DNA from: Prevotella dentasini JCM 15908
Lineage (GTDB): Bacteria > Bacteroidota > Bacteroidia > Bacteroidales > Bacteroidaceae
Reading direction: 5' to 3'
Assembly (NCBI RefSeq): GCF_000614065.1
Contig: NZ_BAKG01000002.1
Location: 124,001 to 188,000 of the forward strand
DNA: 64,000 bases
Shown piece after piece: positions 25,392 through 34,465 of the stretch (its first letter is position 1; each line of letters opens with the position of its first letter). Position numbers and translations under genes: made by a program. The notes beneath the pieces were generated by a model. That model searched no databases, was not told where the DNA came from, and saw only the letters and a list, made by a program, of their open reading frames with translations.

Positions 25392-26243
25392 ATGAACAAA
25401 GTACTTTACGCAATACTACCCCTCGTAACGCTGGCGTCCTGTGCCGGCTCCTATAATATTCAGGGGACATCCAATGTTTCCAGTCTGGACGGGCAGAAGC
25501 TGTACCTGAAAGTCAGCCATGCCGACACACTGAAGAACATTGATTCCTGCGATGTGGTGCACGGACAGTTCTCTTTTCAGGGTACTCTTGACACGGTTCG
25601 GATTGCCCAGATTTTCATGGACGACATCAGCTTTCCCTTCCCCATTGTGCTGGAGGAGGGAAATATTATGCTGAAGTTGGACAATACGCAGCAGCAGGTC
25701 AGCGGTACGCCGCTGAACGACAAGCTGAATGCTTTCTGGACGAAGTTTACCCAGCTGCGCAATCAGTATGTTGAACTTGACCACGAGGAGAGTGCGGCCA
25801 TACTGAACGGACAGGATGAGGAGACTGTGAACGCACGCCTCATCAAGAAAGCGTTGCAGGTATATGCCAAGGGCGACAAGCTCTTTACGCAGTTTGTTAC
25901 CGATAACTTCGACAATGTCCTTGGCCCGTGGGGCTTTATCACCCGATATACTTACGATACAACGCCCAATGCCTATCCTGTATGGATGAACGACTATCTC
26001 TATGTGAACGCTGTCAGTCAGCTGCCATCGTGGATAGAGTTCGTGATGACAAAGGCTACGGATGCGTTTAAGAACAATCCGCAGGTGAAGATGCTCTATA
26101 CGAACTACTTGCAGGCTCAAAAGGAAATGAGCGGTATGGCTGAGCCGGCTGCCCCGATGGCTCCGGTTCCGGGTTCAATGCCCGATGCTCCTGCTGCCCC
26201 ACCGACCCCGGCAGAGATGGCAGGCGACTCGGTGGCGGACTAA
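25392..26243 (+). CDS. DUF4369-type lipoprotein
   Basis: A 283-residue lipoprotein: MNKVLYAILPLVTLASC with Cys17 as lipid anchor. Residues about 25-110 resemble DUF4369, the small beta domain found at the N-terminus of many Bacteroidota thioredoxin-like lipoproteins (GQKLYLKV, DSCDVVHGQFSFQGTL). A helical region follows, but no CxxC thioredoxin domain. The last 35 residues are Pro/Ala/Met-rich (AAPMAPVPGSMPDAPAAPP), probably a flexible surface tail. It is upstream of pyrC by 115 bases; a functional connection is not evident. Confidence 0.8.
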   Translation: MNKVLYAILPLVTLASCAGSYNIQGTSNVSSLDGQKLYLKVSHADTLKNIDSCDVVHGQFSFQGTLDTVRIAQIFMDDISFPFPIVLEEGNIMLKLDNTQQQVSGTPLNDKLNAFWTKFTQLRNQYVELDHEESAAILNGQDEETVNARLIKKALQVYAKGDKLFTQFVTDNFDNVLGPWGFITRYTYDTTPNAYPVWMNDYLYVNAVSQLPSWIEFVMTKATDAFKNNPQVKMLYTNYLQAQKEMSGMAEPAAPMAPVPGSMPDAPAAPPTPAEMAGDSVAD

Positions 26244-26358
26244 GCGTGCAGGAGGAGACTGGCTGTTGGCAGACAACGGCCTTCCCGTATTCTCATGTTC
26301 CGTACCCTGCGGCAGGATTGCAGGCTTCCCATCATCAACTTACCAAATTGTAAAGACT

Positions 26359-27699
26359 ATGAGGCTACTCATCCAAGGTGGAACAATCGTCAATGAAGGA
26401 CGGAGCTATAAAGGTTCTGTCGTGGTAGAAGACGACTGCATAGCAGAGATTTGGGAAAACGGACAGGCACCCCGTGGCAACTACGACAAGACCGTCGATG
26501 CCACGGGTTGCTTCGTTTTGCCGGGCGTCATAGACGAGCACGTACATTTCCGCGAGCCGGGTCTGACCGGGAAAGCTACGATTGAGAGCGAGAGCAGGGC
26601 TGCCGCTTTTGGGGGAGTAACGTCGTTTCTTGATATGCCGAACACGAATCCGCAGACTACGACCGCTGGTGCGCTGTCGCAGAAGATGCTGATTGCCCAA
26701 CGCGACAGCCATGTAAACTACGGTTTCTTCTACGGTGCGACTAATCTGAACATTGATAGTTTCAGGACGCTCGACCCTCGTGCAATCCCCGGCATCAAGC
26801 TCTTCATGGGGGCATCTACGGGAAATATGCTTGTTGACAATCGGCAGGCGTTGGAAGATGTGTTTGCTCTGGCTGCTGAGCTCGGCTTGCCGGTGATGGC
26901 GCATTGCGAGGATTCTGGTGTCATTAATGCCAATATGGCTGCTGCCAAGGCGAAATACGGCGACGACCCCGACATTTCCCACCATTGGGAAATACGCAGC
27001 GAGGAGGCTTGCTGGCGGTCATCGAGTCTGGCGGTGGAACTTTCACTGAAGCATGGCACCCGTCTGCACATCGCACATGTTACCACGGCCCGTGAATTGT
27101 CGCTTCTTGACGATGCCGCCGTGCGTCGTCTGGTTACGATGGAGGCTTGTCCGGCTCATCTTTACTTCACGAAGGAGGATTATCTGGCCAAGGGTGCACT
27201 CATCAAGTGCAATCCTTCTATCAAGACTGAGGCCGACCGGGCTGCCCTGCGACGCGGACTGACCGACGGGCGCATCTATGCCGTAGGCACAGACCACGCT
27301 CCACATCTTCTCAGTCAGAAACAGGGAGGTTGTGCCCGTGCTGTTTCGGGCATGCCGATGATACAGTTTTCGCTCGTTACCATGCTCGAGCTGGTAGACG
27401 AGGGTGTCCTCTCCATTGAGCAACTGGTTGAGCTGATGGCTCATCATCCTGCGACGCTGTTCCGAATCAGCCACCGCGGATTCCTGCGGAGAGGCTTCAA
27501 GGCCGACATTGTGGTTGTCCGGCCCGGCAATCCTTGGACGGTAACGGAAGAGAACATCCAAAGCAAGTGCGCATGGAGTCCGATGCAGGGACACGAATAC
27601 CGATGGCAGGTGGTTCATACGTTCTGCAACGGCTGTCAAGTCCTTGATAACGGCATGCTGAACGGTAATTTCCGGGGAGAGGCACTTGCTTTCAGGTAG
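26359..27699 (+). CDS. pyrC: Dihydroorotase, class I
   Basis: A 446-residue amidohydrolase that closes N-carbamoyl-aspartate to dihydroorotate in pyrimidine synthesis. Metal-binding DEHVHFREPG gives His61 and His63; later metal and substrate residues sit in MAHCEDSGVI, LHIAHVTT and AVGTDHAPH. Length and motifs match the long class I enzymes of this phylum. ATG 26359 gives MRLLIQGGTIV, the conserved beginning; the frame is open far upstream inside the lipoprotein gene, which is a shadow. It probably shares the promoter at 25360 with the lipoprotein gene. Confidence 0.95.
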   Translation: MRLLIQGGTIVNEGRSYKGSVVVEDDCIAEIWENGQAPRGNYDKTVDATGCFVLPGVIDEHVHFREPGLTGKATIESESRAAAFGGVTSFLDMPNTNPQTTTAGALSQKMLIAQRDSHVNYGFFYGATNLNIDSFRTLDPRAIPGIKLFMGASTGNMLVDNRQALEDVFALAAELGLPVMAHCEDSGVINANMAAAKAKYGDDPDISHHWEIRSEEACWRSSSLAVELSLKHGTRLHIAHVTTARELSLLDDAAVRRLVTMEACPAHLYFTKEDYLAKGALIKCNPSIKTEADRAALRRGLTDGRIYAVGTDHAPHLLSQKQGGCARAVSGMPMIQFSLVTMLELVDEGVLSIEQLVELMAHHPATLFRISHRGFLRRGFKADIVVVRPGNPWTVTEENIQSKCAWSPMQGHEYRWQVVHTFCNGCQVLDNGMLNGNFRGEALAFR

Positions 27700-27729
27700 T
27701 TGGTTTCCCGACAAATGAGAATATAGAAA

Positions 27730-28944
27730 ATGATAGCCCGTATTGTCATACCATTGCTTTTGGCGATAGTGCTGTCCGACTGGTATATTGACCTGCACTA
27801 TTTCCGCAAACGCTACCATATATCTTGGTGGCTGAGGCTATTATGGTGGCTGCCCTGTATAGGCATGGTGGTTTACACGTGCGGCTTGGCCTCCATCCGA
27901 AACTTTGCCCCTGCCGACCTGACATGGCTGAATACCTATCTCTTTCTGTTGGGATTGATAGTCTTTCCCAAGGTTATCTTTGCCGTTTCTTCCTTTTTCG
28001 GTTGGATAACACGTAAGTTTATCACTCACACCCACACCAACTGGGGGCATTATGCCGGTATTTTCCTCGGCGTGATGGCTTTTTTCATTTACGTGTACGG
28101 GCTTGCTCTTGGCTTTTCGTCCGTACAGGTGAAGCATGTAGACCTTACTTTCAAGGATTTGCCACGTTCGTTCGACGGCTTCCGCATCGTCCACGTATCC
28201 GACATTCACGTAGGAACGTTTGATGGCTGGCGCAGTTTCATTCTTGCAAGTGAAATGGACAGCATCCGAAATCAGCGTCCCGACCTTGTCGTCTTTACCG
28301 GCGACTTGCAGAATATGCGTCCGCGAGAAATAGAGAAATTCCGTTCCACCTTATATAATGGTATGGCAGGTGCGTTATCCGTGCTTGGCAACCACGACTA
28401 TACGGAGTATGTGAAGGACAATCCCGAAGAGAAGGCTGCCAACGAGCGCAGAATTGTGGAGGAAGAGGAAAAGCATTTGCGATGGAGAGTGCTGCGCAAT
28501 CAGCATATAGTCGTCAAAGTGCATAATCAAAAATACTATTATAGTCCGGCTAACGGAAAGGGAAATCATGACGACTCAATTGTAGTCTGTGGCACAGAGA
28601 ACGACGGCCGCCCTCCTTTTCCCAACCGGTCGGACTACGGAAAAGCCACCAAGGGTATCGGGAAGGATGCCTTTGTCGTCATGCTTCAGCACGACCCTTC
28701 GGCTTGGAGACGCTCCGTACTGCCCCGAACCAGCGCACAGCTGACCCTCAGCGGCCATACCCACGGTGGGCAGATGCAGTTATTCGGATGGCGGCCCACC
28801 CAACTCCGACAACGAGAAGATTACGGTCTCTACCGAGAGGGCGACCGTTACCTCTACGTTACGGCCGGGCTGGGCGGCTTAGTGCCTTTCAGGCTCAACA
28901 TGCCCAATGAAATCACGGTCATAACCCTTCATTCTGAAAAATAG
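27730..28944 (+). CDS. Membrane-bound metallophosphoesterase
   Basis: A 404-residue protein with four hydrophobic helices in the first 135 residues and a calcineurin-like phosphoesterase domain behind them. All metal motifs are present: VHVSDIHVG, FTGDLQNM, LGNHDYTEY, MLQHDPSAW and LSGHTHGGQMQLFG. The layout matches YkuE/YaeI-like enzymes, some of which dephosphorylate lipid or UDP-sugar-lipid intermediates; the substrate here is unknown. It starts 31 bases after pyrC and ends seven bases before the acyltransferase, so these form one transcription unit, and the acyltransferase hints at a phospholipid context. Confidence 0.9.
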   Translation: MIARIVIPLLLAIVLSDWYIDLHYFRKRYHISWWLRLLWWLPCIGMVVYTCGLASIRNFAPADLTWLNTYLFLLGLIVFPKVIFAVSSFFGWITRKFITHTHTNWGHYAGIFLGVMAFFIYVYGLALGFSSVQVKHVDLTFKDLPRSFDGFRIVHVSDIHVGTFDGWRSFILASEMDSIRNQRPDLVVFTGDLQNMRPREIEKFRSTLYNGMAGALSVLGNHDYTEYVKDNPEEKAANERRIVEEEEKHLRWRVLRNQHIVVKVHNQKYYYSPANGKGNHDDSIVVCGTENDGRPPFPNRSDYGKATKGIGKDAFVVMLQHDPSAWRRSVLPRTSAQLTLSGHTHGGQMQLFGWRPTQLRQREDYGLYREGDRYLYVTAGLGGLVPFRLNMPNEITVITLHSEK

Positions 28945-28950
28945 GATACA

Positions 28951-29790
28951 ATGGAAACCTTACCCAGCGAAACCTCGTCCGTTCTGCCTCCCGTTCCGTC
29001 CTCCCGTCCGAGAACGGTCCTTGGAGCGATAGCCACGCTCCTCTATCGGGCTTACACCCTCTTCGTCTTTCTGCCCATCTTCCTCGTTGCTTCCATCTTG
29101 ACGGCACTGACCACCGTTATCGGCTGCCGTCTGGGCAACGGACACTTCTGGGGCTATTATCCCGGCAAGTGGTGGTCGGTTTTGGCCGTGCGCCTGCTGC
29201 TGCTGCCGGTAAAGGTGGAAGGCCGTGAGAACCTGCAGCCCAGCCAGAGCTATGTCTTTGTCAGCAACCATCAGGGAGCCTTTGACATTTTCCTTATTTA
29301 CGGTTTCTTGGGGCGTAATTTCAAGTGGATGATGAAGAAAGGCATCCGTAAAATCCCGTTGGTAGGCGTTGCCTGCGAGTCGGCCCACCATATTTTCGTC
29401 GACAAGAGCGGTGCGAGCAAGATAAAGAAAACCTACGAAACGGCACGCGGTACGCTGCGCAAAGGCATGTCGCTCGTCGTTTTCCCCGAAGGGGCACGCT
29501 CGTTCACGGGGCACATGGGGATATTCCGGCGTGGAGCCTTCATGCTGGCCGACGAATTGCAGTTGCCTGTCTGTCCGCTGACCATCAATGGCTCGTTCGA
29601 CGTAATGCCCCGTACCAAGGACTGCCACTTCCCCGTCTGGCATCCGCTCCGCCTTACCATTCATAAGCCTATCCCTCCCAAGGGAAGGGGCACGGAGATG
29701 GAAAGGCAGATGATGTCCGAGGCCTACGATGCCGTGATGTCGGGCATCGTACCCGAATATCAGGGTTTCGTGGAGAATCCCGACCAGTAA
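28951..29790 (+). CDS. plsC: 1-acyl-sn-glycerol-3-phosphate acyltransferase
   Basis: A 279-residue inner-membrane enzyme making phosphatidic acid. Acyltransferase motifs: VSNHQGAFDIF (NHx4D catalytic pair), WMMKKGIRKIPLVG, FPEGARSF (substrate binding) and PLTINGSFDVMP. A hydrophobic helix at about 35-60 and a Pro-rich N-terminal extension (SVLPPVPSSRPRT) precede the domain. It follows the metallophosphoesterase by only seven bases. Confidence 0.92.
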   Translation: METLPSETSSVLPPVPSSRPRTVLGAIATLLYRAYTLFVFLPIFLVASILTALTTVIGCRLGNGHFWGYYPGKWWSVLAVRLLLLPVKVEGRENLQPSQSYVFVSNHQGAFDIFLIYGFLGRNFKWMMKKGIRKIPLVGVACESAHHIFVDKSGASKIKKTYETARGTLRKGMSLVVFPEGARSFTGHMGIFRRGAFMLADELQLPVCPLTINGSFDVMPRTKDCHFPVWHPLRLTIHKPIPPKGRGTEMERQMMSEAYDAVMSGIVPEYQGFVENPDQ

Positions 29791-29883
29791 GGCCAGTCCG
29801 TTGAGCCGGTAAAAGAAGACGGATAACGGGGCATTGTCTTTCAGAAAGAGTGTGTTGATAACTGCAATTAAACACGCCTAAGA

Positions 29884-29916
29884 TTTGCCACATTCGGATA
29901 ATTGTGCTATTTTTGC
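29884..29916 (+). promoter_or_regulatory. Promoter of the DPM-type glycosyltransferase
   Basis: TTTG (29884-29887) and TATTTTTG (29909-29916) with a 21-base spacer, 16 bases before ATG 29932: a near-ideal promoter. Confidence 0.7.
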
Positions 29917-29931
29917 AAAAAATAAATGTGT

Positions 29932-30671
29932 ATGACAAGCGACAGTATAGTTATCATCCTACCTACAACGAGAAGGAGAACATGGAGAAAATTGTCCGTG
30001 CCGTCTTCGGGCTGGAGAAGTGTTTCCATATATTGGTGATTGACGACGGTAGCCCTGACGGAACGGCGCAGATTGTGCACCGGCTGATGGATACCGAGTT
30101 TGCTGACCGCCTGTTCATCATTGAGCGCAAGGGGAAATTAGGTCTCGGTACGGCCTATATCGCGGGCTTCAAGTGGGCTTTGGAACATGGATACGACTAC
30201 ATCTTCGAGATGGATGCCGACTTCAGCCACGACCCCAACGACCTTCCGCGCCTCTATGCCGCCACCCACGATGAGGGCTACGACGTGGCTGTCGGCTCGC
30301 GCTACGTCAGCGGCGTGAACGTAGTGAACTGGCCGATAGGCCGCGTACTGATGAGCTATTTCGCAAGCAAGTATGTCCGCATCGTGACGGGCTTTCATGT
30401 CCACGACACCACGGCAGGATTCGTCTGCTATCGCCGCAGAGTCTTGGAGACAATTCCCCTTGCCGAAGTTCGTTTCAAGGGATATGCCTTTCAGATAGAG
30501 ATGAAATACACCGCCCATAAGATAGGGTTCAGGATAAAGGAGGTACCTGTCGTCTTCGTCAACCGGCGCGAGGGAACAAGCAAGATGAGCGGTGGCATCT
30601 TTTCCGAAGCCTTCTTTGGCGTGATGCGTCTGCGTCTGGACGGTTGGTTCCGCAAGTACCCGAAGATTTGA
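29932..30671 (+). CDS. Polyprenol monophosphomannose synthase type glycosyltransferase, frame broken by one base
   Basis: A chain of about 246 residues. ATG 29932 reads MTSDSIVII; restoring one C at 29958 joins it to PTYNEKENMEKIVRAVF. GT2 motifs: LVIDDGSPDGTA, EMDADFSHDPNDLPRL (DAD metal site), GSRYVSG, HVHDTTAGFVCYRR and RREGTSKMSGGI. It is the catalytic domain only, without membrane helices, like bacterial DPM1/Ppm1 that makes polyprenyl-phosphate-mannose at the inner membrane. It could feed lipid-linked mannose to GT-C enzymes such as the one at 3.1-4.6 kb. It is a single gene with its own promoter. Confidence 0.88.
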
Positions 30672-30776
30672 AAGATATCGGAAAACTGGTGCTTTCCGGC
30701 ATTTCCGTGAGGCCTCCCGTATAGGGGAGCGGGGCAAGGCCGGGGCATCGGTCTGGATAAGATAGCATGGCGGCAA

Positions 30777-30843
30777 AGCGAAAGTGCCGCTTTCGCATGG
30801 TCAAAGTGCCGTTTTCATCAAGTGAAAACGGCACTTTCGTTTT
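30777..30843. repeat. Dispersed GTGCC hairpin repeat, copy 4
   Basis: Two hairpins: GCGAAAG/CTTTCGC (30778-30796) and the main stem AAAGTGCCGTTTTC (30803-30816) with GAAAACGGCACTTT (30824-30837). It lies between two co-directional genes. The rest of 30672-31160 has only a small GGCAGG/CCTGCC hairpin near 30919 and AT-rich sequence, no gene. Confidence 0.8.
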
Positions 30844-31168
30844 GTCGTCCTGCCTTGTTGACTTTGCCGTTCTCTGACGGTCTCTTTACGGATGATGTCA
30901 GGGCAACATACGGCAGGAACCTGCCAGACTTTTAGAGTCGTTTTTTCAGTCTCTCAGCTATGGGATGCGTCCTTGTCCGCAGGCTTGCCTTTGTCTTCTT
31001 GAAATGTCTTTTCCGTAGTGCGAACAGTGTTCTTGTTTTTGGTAAATATCATCGTTCGCTCTAATAATAATATTAATGTGCTTTTTTACACTACTTGATA
31101 TGCCACAATTATTGCTTTATTTTTTGTTTTTTTTAAGCTGAAATGATGGCGTAGTCGTTGGGAATTAG

Positions 31169-31176
31169 TAACTTTG
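31169..31176 (+). promoter_or_regulatory. Promoter -7 element of purH and the mre operon
   Basis: TAACTTTG, 18 bases before the first ATG at 31194. Confidence 0.6.
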
Positions 31177-31193
31177 CAATCTAATCTATAAAA

Positions 31194-31795
31194 ATGAAGG
31201 TAATGTCTGGTACAAAGCAAATCAAGACCGCGCTGATTTCGGTCTTCCACAAAGATGGTCTCGACGACCTGCTGAAGAAACTCAATGCTGAGGGCGTGAA
31301 GTTCCTGAGCACTGGCGGAACGCAGGCTTTCATAGAGTCGCTGGGTTACGAATGTCAGAAGGTTGAAGACGTAACGACCTATCCGTCCATCTTGGGCGGC
31401 CGTGTCAAGACCCTGCACCCGAAGGTTTTCGGAGGCATCTTGGCCCGTCGCGACAACGGGGACGACCAGAGTCAGATGAAGGAATATGGTATTCCGGCCA
31501 TCGATTGGTGATAGTAGACCTCTATCCCTTTGAGCAGACAGTGGCAAGCGGTGCCTCCGACGAAGACATTATCGAGAAGATAGACATTGGCGGCATCTCG
31601 CTGATTCGTGCAGGAGCCAAGAATTTCAAGGATGTTGTGATTGTCCCGAGCAAGGCAGAGTACCCCGTGCTGCTCCAGTTGCTCAACACGAAGGGCGCGC
31701 AGACCGACCTTGAAGACCGTAGGATGTTTGCCGAGCGTGCCTTTGGTGTCAGCAGCCATTACGACACGGCCATCCACAACTGGTTTGCCGAGTAG
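31194..31795 (+). CDS. purH: IMP cyclohydrolase domain of PurH only; frame broken by one base
   Basis: Restoring one T at 31505-31506 (PAIDLVIVDLYPF) gives one chain of about 200 residues that is exactly the MGS-like inosinicase domain of PurH: TALISVFHKDGL, FLSTGGTQAFIESLG, GGRVKTLHPKVFGGILARR, VDLYPFEQTVA and IGGISLIRAGAKNF. This domain closes FAICAR to IMP. The AICAR formyltransferase domain that normally follows (another ~300 residues) is absent: a stop comes after HNWFAE and only 117 bases remain before mreB. Either this organism splits PurH, with the transformylase elsewhere, or the gene has lost its 3' part. purH next to mreB is the usual order in Bacteroidales. Confidence 0.85.
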
Positions 31796-31912
31796 CCCGG
31801 AGAGCCGGACCTCTCTTCACAGGCGGGGGATGGTGGCTGATTCGAGAACGAATATTCAATTTGTCGATGGGGCGGGTCGCGCTCCTCGGCCTTTATTATC
31901 AAAATATTAAGA

Positions 31913-32935
31913 ATGGGATTTTTTTCATTTATCCAAGAGATAGCAATGGACTTGGGTACTGCCAACACGATTATTATCAGTGATGACAAAATCGTTGTAG
32001 ATGAGCCTTCGGTCGTTGCACTCGACCGCCGTACCGACAAGATGATTGCCGTGGGCGGAAATGCAAAGATGATGTACGAGAAGGAGCATCCTAATATCCG
32101 TACCATCCGTCCGCTCCACGATGGTGTGATAGCAGACTTTACGGCCTGCGAGCAGATGATGCGCGGCCTTATCAAGATGGTTCACAGCGGCAACCGCTTC
32201 TTCTCCCCGTCGCTGCGTATGGTGATAGGCGTTCCTTCCGGCTCTACGGAAGTGGAGCTGCGTGCCGTACGCGACTCTGCCGAGCATGCGGACGGGCGCG
32301 ACGTCTATCTGATTTTCGAGCCGATGGCAGCTGCCCTCGGCATGGGGCTTGACGTAGAGGCCCCCGAAGGCAACATGATAGTCGATATTGGCGGTGGCAG
32401 TACCGAGATTGCGGTTATCTCCTTGGGAGGTATCGTCTGCAACAACTCCATTCGCACGGCAGGCGACGACCTCACTGCCGACATTCAGGAGTACATGAGC
32501 CGGCAGCACAATGTAAAGGTCAGCGAGCGCATGGCAGAGCGAATCAAGCTCCATGTAGGCTCGGCACTGACCGATTTGGGCGATGAGGCTCCCGAAGACT
32601 ATATCGTCCATGGCCCGAACCGCATTACCGCGCTGCCGATGGAGGTGCCGGTATGCTATCAGGAGATTGCGCACTGCCTTGACAAGACCATTGCGAAGAT
32701 AGAAAATGCCGTTCTCTCCGCTTTGGAGAATACGCCGCCGGAGCTGTATGCCGACATCGTGAAGAACGGTATCTACCTCAGCGGTGGCGGAGCATTGCTC
32801 CGCGGTATCGACAAGCGGCTGACCGACAAGATTAATATCCCATTCCATATAGCCGAAGACCCCTTGCACAGTGTGGCCAAGGGAGCAGGCATAGCACTGA
32901 AGAACGTAGACCGCTTCTCGTTCCTGATGAGATAA
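31913..32935 (+). CDS. mreB: Rod-shape determining actin homologue MreB
   Basis: A 340-residue cytoplasmic actin-like ATPase. Phosphate-binding loops MDLGTANTIIISDD and MIVDIGGGSTEIAVISLGG, the connecting FEPMAAALGMG and the adenosine motif IYLSGGGALLRGIDK are all present. The N-terminus MGFFSFIQEIAM is the short hydrophobic membrane-targeting stretch. MreB filaments steer peptidoglycan elongation with MreC, MreD, PBP2 and RodA, which follow in that order, so this is the first of the five-gene elongasome set. Confidence 0.97.
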   Translation: MGFFSFIQEIAMDLGTANTIIISDDKIVVDEPSVVALDRRTDKMIAVGGNAKMMYEKEHPNIRTIRPLHDGVIADFTACEQMMRGLIKMVHSGNRFFSPSLRMVIGVPSGSTEVELRAVRDSAEHADGRDVYLIFEPMAAALGMGLDVEAPEGNMIVDIGGGSTEIAVISLGGIVCNNSIRTAGDDLTADIQEYMSRQHNVKVSERMAERIKLHVGSALTDLGDEAPEDYIVHGPNRITALPMEVPVCYQEIAHCLDKTIAKIENAVLSALENTPPELYADIVKNGIYLSGGGALLRGIDKRLTDKINIPFHIAEDPLHSVAKGAGIALKNVDRFSFLMR

Positions 32936-33010
32936 ACGTAACAAATGACCACCGGCAGGCTTGGACAAGTTCCCAAGTCTGTCGTGTGTCCATTATTCCC
33001 ATCCTGCCGA

Positions 33011-33892
33011 ATGAATAACCTAACGGAGTTCCTTGCCAAGTACAAGCACTGGTTTCTTTTTGTTCTGCTGGAAGTCTGTAGTCTTGTGCTGCTCTTTCGG
33101 TTCAACAATTATCAGGGCAGTGTGTGGTTTACGTCTGCCAATTATGTGGCAGGCTGGGCGTATGAAGCCGGTTCCGAGCTGACTTCTTACCTCACCATGG
33201 GGAAGGCCAACGAGGAACTGACGCAGCGAAACGTCCTGTTGGAGCAGCAGGTCAGGGAACTTTCGGCCCGGCTTTACGACAAGACACACGACCCACGCTA
33301 CCTGAAGCGCGGCCAGTATCGATTTCTCGAGCCTTTCAAGCTGATTCCCGCGAAGGTGGTTTCCAGTACTTTGAACAAGGCGAACAACTTTATTACCATT
33401 AACAAAGGCTCTTGGGACGGTGTCAGGAAAGACATGGGCGTAGTCTGTGGAAACGGGGTTGTCGGTACGGTTTACTTGGTGGGCATCCACTATTCCGTCA
33501 TAATCCCGGTCTTGAACTCCAAGTCCAACATCAGCTGTTCCATTCAGGGGCGGGACTATTTCGGCTATCTTCACTGGACAAGCGGGCCGAGCAGCATTGC
33601 CTATCTGGACGATGTGCCTCGTCATGCGCGTTTCAGGATTGGCGACAGGGTCGTTACGAGTGGATATTCTGCCATCTTCCCGGCAGGCGTATTGGTGGGA
33701 AAGGTGAAGCATGTGTACAATTCGGTAGACGGATTGTCGTTCCGCATAGCCGTGAAACTGTCTACCGACTTTGGCAATCTGCGCGATGTCTGTGTGATAG
33801 ACAATGCCTCTATCCGTGCGCGCAAGCAGGTTATAGAGGCTGCGCAGGACTCCATCAGGTCATTGGCGGAAGAAAGCGGAGGTGCCGAATAG
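33011..33892 (+). CDS. mreC: Rod-shape determining protein MreC
   Basis: A 293-residue bitopic protein: cytoplasmic MNNLTEFLAKYKHW, one helix (about 15-30, FLFVLLEVCSLVLLF), a coiled coil (NEELTQRNVLLEQQVRELSA) and the two beta-barrel domains (INKGSWDGVRKDMGVV, GNGVVGTVYLVG, GDRVVTSGYSAIFPAGVLVG). It is the periplasmic activator of PBP2/RodA. The start ATG 33011 is 75 bases after mreB; the longer open frame adds residues without similarity. Confidence 0.95.
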   Translation: MNNLTEFLAKYKHWFLFVLLEVCSLVLLFRFNNYQGSVWFTSANYVAGWAYEAGSELTSYLTMGKANEELTQRNVLLEQQVRELSARLYDKTHDPRYLKRGQYRFLEPFKLIPAKVVSSTLNKANNFITINKGSWDGVRKDMGVVCGNGVVGTVYLVGIHYSVIIPVLNSKSNISCSIQGRDYFGYLHWTSGPSSIAYLDDVPRHARFRIGDRVVTSGYSAIFPAGVLVGKVKHVYNSVDGLSFRIAVKLSTDFGNLRDVCVIDNASIRARKQVIEAAQDSIRSLAEESGGAE

Positions 33893-33962
33893 CCTCCTTT
33901 ACCATTTTGTTTTGTTTGATTCGGGCGATGGCTGTGCCGGTTTCGCCCATAAATACAGAAGG

Positions 33963-34465
33963 ATGAACTTAGACTTTTTGAAGAGTTTGTTATGGTTTGT
34001 AGCTTGGTGCTTGCACAGGTGTTTGTTCTTAACCACATCCACTTGTTCGGTATCGCTACGCCATTGCTCTATGTCTATTTTGTCATTCTGTTCCGTCGCA
34101 ATTATCCACAGTGGGCAATGATGCTCTGGGCGTTCCTGATGGGGCTTGTCATTGACACGTTCTCCAACACGCCGGGAGTCTCTTCCGGCTCGCTGACACT
34201 GATGGCTGCCGTCCAGCCCTTTGTATCGCGGCCCTTCGTTCCACGCGACAGCGCGGACGATTTGCAGCCGGGTGTAGATACGTTCGGAGCAGGCCCGTAT
34301 CTGCTTTATGCCGCTATTATGACAGTATTGTTCTGTCTTGTCTTCTTCTCTTTGGAGATGTTCAGCTTCTTTAACCTTGTAGAGTGGGCTGAATGTGTAG
34401 GCGGCAGTTCGATGCTGACCTTGGTTCTGATACTTGTTATTGACCATGTAAGGGGACGGCAATGA
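33963..34465 (+). CDS. mreD: Rod-shape determining protein MreD, frame broken near the start
   Basis: About 167 residues in five or six hydrophobic helices. ATG 33963 reads MNLDFLKSLLWFV and, after one lost base near 33998-34000, continues SLVLAQVFVLNHIHLFGIAT, the conserved first helix of Bacteroidales MreD. Later features are YVYFVILFRRNYPQWAMMLWAF and LVIDTFSNTPGVSSGSLTLM. If the frame is real as given, translation could start at ATG 33992 and lose the first ten residues. The stop overlaps the PBP2 start (ATGA at 34462). Confidence 0.85.
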
